Assembly (NCBI GenBank): GCA_032718475.1
Contig: JAUCBJ010002651.1
Span: 1-35,545 of the forward strand
Source of the DNA: Nemertoderma westbladi
Lineage: Eukaryota > Xenacoelomorpha > Nemertodermatida > Nemertodermatidae
Direction of reading: 5' to 3'
DNA length: 35,545 bases
Shown: positions 1-11,700 of the stretch, one piece after another
How positions within the stretch are numbered: position 1 is the stretch's first letter
Layout: the number at the start of each line of letters is the position of its first letter
Position numbers and translations under genes: made by a program
Notes under the pieces: model-generated
What the model saw: only the letters and a program-made list of their open reading frames with translations
Databases searched by the model: none
What the model was told of the DNA's origin: nothing

Positions 1-2648
1 CGACTTACCAGTTCACTTAGGTCATCGTATTCAATGATATTGATGAGATACCGACTTACCAGTTCACTTAGGTCATCGTATTCAATGATATTGATGAGAT
101 ACCGACTTACCAGTTCACTTAGGTCATCGTATTCAATGATATTGATGAGATACCGACTTACCAGTTCACTTAGGTCATCGTATTCAATGATATTGATGAG
201 ATACCGACTTACCAGTTCACTTAGGTCATCGTATTCAATGATATTGATGAGATACCGACTTACCAGTTCACTTAGGTCATCGTATTCAATGATATTGATG
301 AGATACCGACTTACCAGTTCACTTAGGTCATCGTATTCAATGATATTGATGAGATACCGACTTACCAGTTCACTTAGGTCATCGTATTCAATGATATTGA
401 TGAGATACCGACTTACCAGTTCACTTAGGTCATCGTATTCAATGATATTGATGAGATACCGACTTACCAGTTCACTTAGGTCATCGTATTCAATGATATT
501 GATGAGATACCGACTTACCAGTTCACTTAGGTCATCGTATTCAATGATATTGATGAGATACCGACTTACCAGTTCACTTAGGTCATCGTATTCAATGATA
601 TTGATGAGATACCGACTTACCAGTTCACTTAGGTCATCGTATTCAATGATATTGATGAGATACCGACTTACCAGTTCACTTAGGTCATCGTATTCAATGA
701 TATTGATGAGATACCGACTTACCAGTTCACTTAGGTCATCGTATTCAATGATATTGATGAGATACCGACTTACCAGTTCACTTAGGTCATCGTATTCAAT
801 GATATTGATGAGATACCGACTTACCAGTTCACTTAGGTCATCGTATTCAATGATATTGATGAGATACCGACTTACCAGTTCACTTAGGTCATCGTATTCA
901 ATGATATTGATGAGATACCGACTTACCAGTTCACTTAGGTCATCGTATTCAATGATATTGATGAGATACCGACTTACCAGTTCACTTAGGTCATCGTATT
1001 CAATGATATTGATGAGATACCGACTTACCAGTTCACTTAGGTCATCGTATTCAATGATATTGATGAGATACCGACTTACCAGTTCACTTAGGTCATCGTA
1101 TTCAATGATATTGATGAGATACCGACTTACCAGTTCACTTAGGTCATCGTATTCAATGATATTGATGAGATACCGACTTACCAGTTCACTTAGGTCATCG
1201 TATTCAATGATATTGATGAGATACCGACTTACCAGTTCACTTAGGTCATCGTATTCAATGATATTGATGAGATACCGACTTACCAGTTCACTTAGGTCAT
1301 CGTATTCAATGATATTGATGAGATACCGACTTACCAGTTCACTTAGGTCATCGTATTCAATGATATTGATGAGATACCGACTTACCAGTTCACTTAGGTC
1401 ATCGTATTCAATGATATTGATGAGATACCGACTTACCAGTTCACTTAGGTCATCGTATTCAATGATATTGATGAGATACCGACTTACCAGTTCACTTAGG
1501 TCATCGTATTCAATGATATTGATGAGATACCGACTTACCAGTTCACTTAGGTCATCGTATTCAATGATATTGATGAGATACCGACTTACCAGTTCACTTA
1601 GGTCATCGTATTCAATGATATTGATGAGATACCGACTTACCAGTTCACTTAGGTCATCGTATTCAATGATATTGATGAGATACCGACTTACCAGTTCACT
1701 TAGGTCATCGTATTCAATGATATTGATGAGATACCGACTTACCAGTTCACTTAGGTCATCGTATTCAATGATATTGATGAGATACCGACTTACCAGTTCA
1801 CTTAGGTCATCGTATTCAATGATATTGATGAGATACCGACTTACCAGTTCACTTAGGTCATCGTATTCAATGATATTGATGAGATACCGACTTACCAGTT
1901 CACTTAGGTCATCGTATTCAATGATATTGATGAGATACCGACTTACCAGTTCACTTAGGTCATCGTATTCAATGATATTGATGAGATACCGACTTACCAG
2001 TTCACTTAGGTCATCGTATTCAATGATATTGATGAGATACCGACTTACCAGTTCACTTAGGTCATCGTATTCAATGATATTGATGAGATACCGACTTACC
2101 AGTTCACTTAGGTCATCGTATTCAATGATATTGATGAGATACCGACTTACCAGTTCACTTAGGTCATCGTATTCAATGATATTGATGAGATACCGACTTA
2201 CCAGTTCACTTAGGTCATCGTATTCAATGATATTGATGAGATACCGACTTACCAGTTCACTTAGGTCATCGTATTCAATGATATTGATGAGATACCGACT
2301 TACCAGTTCACTTAGGTCATCGTATTCAATGATATTGATGAGATACCGACTTACCAGTTCACTTAGGTCATCGTATTCAATGATATTGATGAGATACCGA
2401 CTTACCAGTTCACTTAGGTCATCGTATTCAATGATATTGATGAGATACCGACTTACCAGTTCACTTAGGTCATCGTATTCAATGATATTGATGAGATACC
2501 GACTTACCAGTTCACTTAGGTCATCGTATTCAATGATATTGATGAGATACCGACTTACCAGTTCACTTAGGTCATCGTATTCAATGATATTGATGAGATA
2601 CCGACTTACCAGTTCACTTAGGTCATCGTATTCAATGATATTGATGAG
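1..2648 (-). repeat. 51-bp exon/5'-splice-site tandem array, about 52 perfect copies
   Basis: Fifty-one-base units run from base 1 (possibly beyond) to 2648. Lines 1, 1021 and 2041, separated by exactly 20 units, are identical, and I see no variant unit. On the minus strand each unit holds codons LINIIEYDDLSEL of the amphiphysin SH3 exon, then GTAAGT and six more intron bases. Read through, each unit adds VSRYLINIIEYDDLSEL with no stop, so the array is open in the SH3 frame and contains about 52 intact donors (the proximal intron-start at 2609, then every 51 bp). The unit has no Met codon in that frame. The long open frame on the plus strand is a by-product of a period divisible by three. Confidence 0.97.
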
Positions 2649-2711
2649 GTCACCCTTCAGGAATGTCAGCTCGTCATCATCAACAGCTGTGTAATTGTAG
2701 GAAGCTTCAAC
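2610..2711 (-). CDS. Amph: Amphiphysin exon 10 (first half of SH3 domain)
   Basis: The acceptor TGCTCTTTCAG lies at 2712. Thirty-four codons run from VEASYNYTAVDDDELTFLKG to YDDLSEL and contain the SH3 ALYDY-like segment (ASYNY) and the acidic RT-loop DDDEL. The most proximal donor is GTAAGT at 2609. The final 39 nt of this exon plus 12 nt of intron, including the donor, are the 51-bp unit that is repeated to the left edge, so the exon may instead end at any downstream donor in steps of 17 codons. The WLMG half of the SH3 is outside the window. Confidence 0.92.
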
Positions 2712-5700
2712 CTGAAAGAGCAAAAAGCTGAATTAATTTATATTACAAAATACATAAAGAGAATAATATTCTATAGCAGAATAATAAACAATACAATTTA
2801 CACATTAGCTTAATAAAGTAATTTTACTTTCAGCCAGCCGATATCGGCTGAATCCGTTCAAATCATCACTAAACCACTACAGGGTTTCATCTAAAAGAAA
2901 AAATTGGAACCAAAGTAATAATTTGGGAAGAAAGAGGATTGGTTTGCTGTAGAAGATTACACGTATTGTGGATGGACAGGTATAATCCCTCACTTAATGT
3001 GACTAAATGATTCTCCCATTTCCATCAACTATAAATAAACTCACCGTGCACAATATCGGCTTTGAATCTTCTACTTGAGTACTATTTCGAGGTGCTGGCT
3101 CAGGGTGTGGTTCGGATAAGGTCCTCCGAGCCTCTGTGTGCTCCGGAGACTGCACGGTGGGGTCTGCTGACTGGGGTGGCAACACAGCGTGGTAAGCTGG
3201 AGGTAGCGGAGGGGGTTCATCTGTTTCGGTCTGGAGAGGCGCAGGGGACGATTGGGACCCAGCCAATGGCCCCTTCTTGCTTATAACTGCGTACTCGGGC
3301 TGCAAATATAATGTAAAGTATTCCTTATCTGTAAACCCAACACACTCTTTCGGTGGACAAAAAATGGGGTCTTAAGGGCTTCTGTGTCTATCTGTGTTCG
3401 TAAATTCATCAATAAGACTCAAATGTCCTATTTTATCGTTATGATTATAATGCACAGGAACTGATCCAGCTGACCACTGATCATAATTCTGGCACTGATC
3501 CAGCCTTGATGATATTGGCGAACTACTTGTATATAATATCTATTAATAGTCTAATGGTGATATAAATGAAATTATATTAAACAAAATTGCATGAAATGAT
3601 AACTAAATGATAAAATAATCCAATGAATGCTTCTAAAAACAAATCTACTTGGTTGAAATAAAAAATAATGTGCCACTGTAACCTGATCCTTTCCCTTAAT
3701 TGATCATTTAACATTAAGACCAGATGGGATTTGCGTTAAGCCCCCCCTCCCCAATGATAGCGTAATAATTGTTTAGTTATAGTAAAGCAGAATGGAATAT
3801 AAATATAACGCAAATTGTTATTATCATTATTGACATGATATAATCATTATTAAATAATTAGACAGTATATGATGTAAGCTAATGACCCAAGACTGGTGTT
3901 CTAATAATGGAGTTATAACGAGGAGATATTACGGCAAAATCCGTAATGGAGTGATGCTGGAGATGGAAAAAACCATGAAACGGTACCACACAGCGCTGGT
4001 CCAACCCCCAGTGACGGTACCACACAGCGCTGGTTCAACCCCCAGTGACGGTACCACACAGCGCTGGTTCAACCACCAGTGACGGTACCACACAGCGCTG
4101 GTTCAACCCCCCAGTGACGGTACCACACAGCGCTGGTTCAACCCCCAGTGACGGTACCAGACAGCGTTGGTTCAACCCCCAGTGACTGTACGGTACCACA
4201 CTGTGCTGGTTCAACCACCAGTGACGGTACCACACAGCGCTGGTTCTACCCTCAGTGACGGTACCACAAAGCGCTGGTTCAACCCCCGGTGACGGTACCA
4301 CACAGCGCTGGTTCAACCCCCAGTGACGCTACCACACAACGCTGGTTCAACCACTAGTGACGGTACCACACAGCGCTGGTTTAACCCCCGGTGACGGTAC
4401 CACACAGCGCTGGTTCAACCCCCCAGTGACGGTACCACATAGAGCTGGTTCAACCCCCAGTGACGGTACCACACAGCGCTGGTTCAACCACCAGTGACGG
4501 TACCACACAGCGCTGGTTTAACCCCCGGTGACGGTACCACACATCGCTGGTTTAACCCCCGGTGACGGTACCACACATCGCTGGTTTAACCCCCGGTGAC
4601 GGTACCACACAGCGCTGGTTCAACCCCCAGTGACGGTACCACACAGCGCTGGTTCAACCCCCCAGTGACGGTACCACACAGCGCTGGTTTAACCCCCGGT
4701 GACGGTACCACACAGCGCTGGTTCAACCACCAGTGACGGTACCCCACAGCGCTGGTTTAACCCCCGGTGACGGTACCACACAGCGTTGGTTCAACCCCCG
4801 GTGACGGTACCACACAGCGCTGGTTCAAACCCAGTGACGGTACCACACAGCGCTGGTTCAACCCCCCAGTGACGGTACCACACAGCGCTGGTTTAACCCC
4901 CCAGTGATGGTACCACATAGCGCTGGTTCAACCAACAGTGACGGTACCACAAAGCGCTGGTTCAACCCCCAGTGACGGTACCACACAGCGCTGGTTCAAC
5001 CCCCAGTGACGGTACCACACAGCGCTGGTTCAACCCCCAGTGACGGTACCACACAGATGTGGTTCAACCCCCAGTGACGGTACCACATAGCGCTGGTTCA
5101 ACCCCCAGTGACGGTACCACACAGCGCTGGTTCAACCACCAGTGACGGTACCACACAGCGCTGGTTTAACCCCCGGTGACGGTACCACACAGCGCTGGTT
5201 CAACTCCCGGTGACGGTACCACACAGCGCTGGTTCAAACCCCCAGTGTCGGTACCACACAGCGCTGGTTCAACCCCCAGTGACGGTACCACACAACGCTG
5301 GTTTAACCCCCGGTGTCGGTACAACACAGCGCTGGTTCAACCCCCAGTGACGGTACCACACAGCGCTGGTTCAACCCCCAGTGACGGTACCACACAGATG
5401 TGGTTCAACCCCCCAGTGACGGTACCACATAGCGCTGGTTCAACCAACAGTGACGGTACCACAAAGCGCTGGTTCAACCCCCAGTGACGGTACCACACAG
5501 CGCTGGTTCAACCCCCAGTGACGGTACCACACAGCGTTGGTTCAACCCCCAGTGACGGTACCACACAGCGCTGGTTTAACCCCCGGTGACGGTACCACAC
5601 AGATGTAGTTCAACCCCCAGTGACGGTACCACACAGCGCTGGTTCAACCCCCAGTGACGGTACCACACAGCGCTGGTTTAACCCCCAGTGACGCTACCAC

Positions 5701-8700
5701 ACAGCGCTGGATCAACCCCGGTGACGGTACCACACAGCGCTGGTTCAACCCCCAGTGACGGTACCACATAGCGCTGGTTCAACCCCCAGTGACGGTACCA
5801 CACACCGCTGGTTCAACCTCCCGGTGACGGTACCACACAGCGCTGGTTCAACCCCCAGTGACGGTACCACACAGCGCTGGTTCAACCCCCAGTGACGGTA
5901 CCACACAGATGTGGTTCAACCCCCAGTGACGGTACCACATAGCGCTGGTTCAACCCCCAGTGACGGTACCACACAGCGCTGGTTCAACCCCCAGTGACGG
6001 TACCACATAGCGCTGGTTCAACCCCCAGTGACGGTACCACACAGCGCTGGTTCAACCCCCAGTCACGGTACCACACAGATGTGGTTCAACCCCCAGTGAC
6101 GGTACCACTCAGATGTGGTTCAACCCCCAGTGACGGTACCACACAGCGCTGGTTCAACCCCCCAGTGACGGTACCACATAGCGCTGGTTCAACCCCCAGT
6201 GACGGTACCACACAGCGCTGGTTCAACCCCCAGTGACGGTACCACACAGATGTGGTTCAACCCACAGTGACGGTACCACACAGATGTGGTTCAACCCCCA
6301 GTGACGGTACCACACAGATGTGGTTCAACCCCCCAGTGACGGTACCACACAGCGCTTGTTCAACCCCCAGTGACGGTACCACATAGCGCTGGTTCAACCC
6401 CCGGTGACGGTACCACACAGCGCTGGTTCAACCCCCAGTGACGGTACCACATAGCGCTGGTTCAACCCCCAGTGACGGTACCACACAGCGCTGGTTCAAC
6501 CCCCAGTGACGGTACCACACAGCGCTGGTTCAGCCCCCAGTGACGGTACCACACAGCGCTGGTTCAACCCCCAGTGACGGTACCACATAGCGCTGGTTCA
6601 ACCCCCAGTGACGGTACCACACAGCGCTGGTTCAACCCCCAGTGACGGTACCACACAGCGCTGGTTCAGCCCCCAGTGACGGTACCACACAGCGCTGGTT
6701 CAACCCCCAGGGACGGTACCACACAGCGCTAGTTCAACCCCCAGTGACGTAGCATTTTACCTTTGTCGGAACGATATATTCCTCGTTTGCAGTCTCCATC
6801 TACGTTTTTAAAAAGTAAAATTTTTAGCAACAAATAAATTAAATAGCATACCGGTACCAAAATTGCAGAAGGGGTCATGAATGGATGATGTCCCATAATA
6901 ACTAAGTTTTTAAACCCATATAACTTTGTATTGTGGAGCGAGCCACGCAGTTAATATCGCACCACAAAAACGCAACAAAATGTTAGAGTAAGATTTTCTT
7001 CTGCAAGCTACCGTTTGTAGCTAGAGTAAATTATATAGGATCTCTATCTCACTTACATACGGTTTTACAAAACAAAGTTTTACTTTATAGACAATGCCTA
7101 TCAAGATAGTACTAAAAGACCATCTAACCATATTCCATATTCAACCAACACATACAATAACACTTAAAATGCTACCGTGGTTAGTTTCCCAAAAAGGGAA
7201 GTTAAGTTAAAAATAAAAGTTAAATGTAAAATAAATTATTCAGTACCTTAATCAGGATTCAGGACGAAAATCTCCACACACATTGAATGAAGCGATCAAA
7301 TTAATTCGCCACCGGTTGGGATCGAACCCGCGGTTCCATCCAAATTCAAATTATTATTAGAAAGGACAATTCGTAGACTACTACTACTACAGAAGTTCGA
7401 GCGAACTCGGACAGTGGAAATAAGATCCTTCCAGGCTTCCCGATTCTCCATAGTTGTCGCAATATATCCGGAACCTAAACTATTCCGTCTGGTATTCCAT
7501 AAGCTCTCTCTAATAATTTCCAGAATTTTAGAATCATTTCGTTGCAAAATGGCAACCACAATGAGACGACAGATCCATGATAGTTTGTTGGTACGCCGAG
7601 GTCTCCTTTCTTATGGAGAGGCTTTAGTTGACCTTTAGTCCAAATTGGTGGTGGCTTTTCCCCTTTTAACATCCGGTTGCAAACATTCAATAATGGTCTG
7701 TTTAGCACTCCGGTTTTCCATACCTCTGCAGGGATTTCATCTAATCCACTCGCTCTACGATTGGACATGCTATTAATGCTTCTTTTAACCCAAAACTACA
7801 TATTATTAATTGAACCGAATTGTCCGTAACAGAAACACCCGGGATCGATATTAATTGTCTGGATATTCGATCCATACATTAAATTAAATTCTAAAAGTAG
7901 AAACATTTTACTGAATTCAAGCAGAAATTAATAAAACAGTTAAGAATTATATAGTAAATCTGAAATTAAAAAAAATTATGAGAAATAACTTAATATCCGT
8001 ACTATTCAGTTCAGGATAATTCTGACTCATAATCATCCAATTGGAATCGAGCCGAATTGCGATGCTTAAAAAAATACCCTTAGAAATCTACTCGAAAAGT
8101 TTATCTGGTTGACTCACCTCGTTGGGATCTTCTATCGAATCGTATATATCTCCTATGTTACTGGGAGGTTCCCCGGCCGCTGAACCATTAATGGGGCCGG
8201 GAGATTGGCCTTCAGTTCCACTACAGTTAGACCCGGAGTCACCGATACTACCCCTAGAATACAACGGTATACTCATTGTTACGACCCCTAGAATACAACG
8301 GTTTATTAAGAGATGCTGACCCTAGAATGCAATGCATATATATTATATTATATTAATTTATTTATTTATAATATGTTTTAGTCTCTCTTCTACAAATACG
8401 TATAGCTCATCAATACCATACCACCGGTACCTTTATGAGACAATGGTTTAATATCCCCAATACTTTACCTGCTACGACGGGCTATATCAGGCAGTCTGTA
8501 CGCGCTCCCTTCTGTGTCTTTATGCAGCTGATCGAACACATCTTTAATCTCCCTCATTAGTATTGCACTCTCAGACAGATAAGTTAGTTGGGCGGCGGCG
8601 AAAGAATGCATCGTAGCAGCGTAGAAGGGTACTCGACTACACAAAATAACAAAAATGGTTAAGCTATATAAATAATATCTTTATATTTGATGTAGTTTAA

Positions 8701-11700
8701 AAATCAAACAGTATTTAGTTTAATTAACTGTCTGAAAACTATTCAACGAAACTAACCTCCCCACACTATCTCTAGGCTGACAGCTGTAGAACCAATTCAC
8801 TAACCTCTCATACAGGGCCGGCAACTCTAAAAGTAACTCGGTATGAAGTGACTCATATGTCGCTTTAGCTTCCTGTAAAACTTCTTCATTCTGTAAACAA
8901 CAGGAAGTTATTGTGGTAAATAATCGAGTGAGTATTGTATTACACCATGACATGTAATATAGTGTCATTTTCTGATGACACGGACACCCCCCCCCCCCCC
9001 CCCCCCCCCCAGTGGCGTGGTGGGAACCAGTAAGGGGCCCGGGAAATCCCAAAATAAGGGCCCATTCATAAATACCAGATCACCTCGAATTTTGACCACA
9101 CCACCCCTCTCATGCACAAAATATTTTCTAGAAAAAGGCTTTTATAAAGATTTAAAGAAACAAATATAATGGCACAATTAATCATAGTAATACTGTATAA
9201 GTACAGTTAGTAGTGATAGGGCAGTACACAATATATTTATTTATAACTTTTTACCGCCGTGGTTGTCTATTCCGTTATCCACTTATAATTTGGGTTTAGT
9301 TTATTTCTAACTTTGCTCCTTGTGTGTAATTTTTAATTCAAATGTCGTGCCTACGTACAGATGGATCGTCACTTTTATGTATTCATATATTTCTACGTGC
9401 TTTAAGTTTAATTATATATAACGTATACGGTAGCAATTCTAATGAACACAATATGTACTGAATTAAAATCGTCAATAACCTTCTAAACGGCGCACAGCCA
9501 CGTACTAGCTTTGCTATATTGCTGTGTTGCCCTTTTCACTACTACCTAGTTAAATTTTAATTTCACATTACTTTTAAAACTTAACGCTCCGGCACTTATT
9601 TCGAAGAAATTAACTGTTTGTAAATACGTAAATTTTGATTGAAATTTTTTTTGTTATGTATATTGTATGTACTTTATATATATATTAGTGAAATAAATAA
9701 ATAAACTGAAACTGAAACCGCGAGGTTTCGATTTATTTACAGTTGTTCCAAAGGCCTCAAAATGTAGAGCTCCCAGCACCCTTAACCCGCTCCCTAGACC
9801 CCGGACCCCATCCCAGCACCCTAAACCCGCTACATAGACCCCGGACCCCTCCCAGCACCCTTAACCCGCTCCCTAGACCCCGGACCCCTCCCAGCACCCT
9901 TAACCCGCTCCCTAGACCCCGGACCCCTCCCAGCACCCTTAACCCGCTCCCTAGACCCCGGACCCCTCCCAGCACCCTTAACCCGCTCCCTAGACCACGG
10001 ACCCCTCCCAGCACCCTTAACCCGCTCCCTAGACCCCGGACCCCTCCCAGCACCCTTAACCCGCTCCCTAGACCCCGGACCCCTCCCAGCACCCTTAACC
10101 CGCTCCCTAGACCCCGGACCCCTCCCAGCACCCTTAACCCGCTCCCTAAACCCCGGACCCCTCCCAGCACCCTTAACCCGCTCCCTAAACCCCGGACCCC
10201 TCCCAGCACCCTTAACCCGCTCCCTAAACCCCGGACCCCTCCCAGCACCCTTAACCCGCTCCCTAAACCCCGGACCCCTCCCAGCACCCTTAACCCGCTC
10301 CCTAAACCCCGGACCCCTCCCAGCACCCTTAACCCGCTCCCTAGACCCCGGACCCCTCCCAGCACCCTTAACCCGCTCCCTAGACCCCGGACCCCCTCCC
10401 AGCACCCTTAACCCGCTCCCTAGACCCCGGACCCCTCCCAGCACCCTTAACCCGCTCCCTAGACCCCGGAACCCCTCCCAGCACCCTTAACCCGCTCCCT
10501 AGACCCCGGACCCCATCCCAGCACCCTTAACCCGCTCCCTAGATCCCGGAACCCCTCCCAGCACCCTTAACCCGCTCCCTAGACCCCGGACCCCATCCCA
10601 GCACCCTTAACCCGCTCCCTAGACCCCGGAACCCCTCCCAGCACCCTAAACCCGCTCCATAGACCCCGGACTCCCTCCTAGCAACGGGTCATTCCATGTC
10701 AAGTCCAGGGGCGGATCCAGGAATTTAAGTTCTATGGTGCGCACAATTTGTGAAGTTTATCTTTTGGTCTGGGGGTGCTGCCCAGCGGTTTCGGTAGACA
10801 GAACCCCTGTCGCCCTGGTGGGGGTAAAGGGGACGGACACCCATCCAGAAATTTAGTGTCCTCAGCATGGACGAACAAATAGGACCATATATGGACTACC
10901 AAATCTCTGGATGGCGCATTCACAATAATGTTACCCCGGGTTGTTCACTGTGTCAAGTACAATGCACACATCTCCAACCAGACACTATATAACATTGGAG
11001 GTGTCTCATTGGTTCCCCTACGCTTGACATTGTTTTCGCCGTGAGGACCAGCCAGTGCATAATCTTGTACTTTGGCAGCCCCATGGAGAAAATAAGCATG
11101 GTGGCAACCCATTACTTTCATGAGACGCCTCCTAAAGGACACTGGCCTTGAAGATGCGGATAATCTCGCGAAAGCGATGGTGGATAGGGAGTTGTGGCGG
11201 TGCAACTTTGTTGATAAGCCGGCATAGCATTCTTAATGCACGCTGATTCGATTGCCAATTGCATGGTGGTGGCAAGTATTTTTGTTAAACCAGCATAGCA
11301 CCTCAATGTGCAGCTTTAACGCAGCAGGCCGATTATATATATATATGAGTACTGGTTCTACTGCTGCTCTTAATAATTCAACCTTATGATTCCTATGTAT
11401 TACACGTCGACCTTCCCTTGATATAGATCCCTGGTTATTGAGATGCACTTTGATTGGGCGTTGAAATCATGTAAGGAACGGAGAAAGTGGGTGAAATAGA
11501 CGAAGTGTAGTGTAGAATAGCCTGTGACAGACACAGACACACACCCCACCGCCGCGCCGCTGCCATTAAAATTTTTAGAAATAGAAAGTAAAGTACTGCG
11601 AATGTTAACACAACACATACTTATAGACGAAACTACATTATATGCAAATAAAGAGGATGTCTACTTACAATTATAGACTTTCATTTTTATATCTAGTAGA

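Noticed and set aside
34-2694. 886-codon plus-strand open frame of repeated MILMRYRLTSSLRSSYS
   Set aside because: It is the antisense of the amphiphysin exon/donor array. It is open only because the period is divisible by three.
4035-6236. Small open frames such as DGTTQRWFNPQ repeats
   Set aside because: They come from the 34-bp minisatellite, whose unit is not a multiple of three, and they shift frame from copy to copy.
8805-8890. Reading exon 5 on past its donor (…YERLVNWFYSCQ)
   Set aside because: Splicing at GAG AG/GTTAGT gives the conserved SRVPFY with exon 6, whereas the read-through has no family match.
9743-10444. Proline-rich PSTLNPLPRPRTP and antisense GLGSGLRVLGGVR frames
   Set aside because: These are translations of the 39-bp minisatellite within an intron; block 2 at 16.3 kb gives the same.
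9771-10685. Interstitial telomeric repeat, because of CCCTTAACCC
   Set aside because: The period is 39 bp and the hexamer CCCTAA is not tandemly repeated; only a resemblance.
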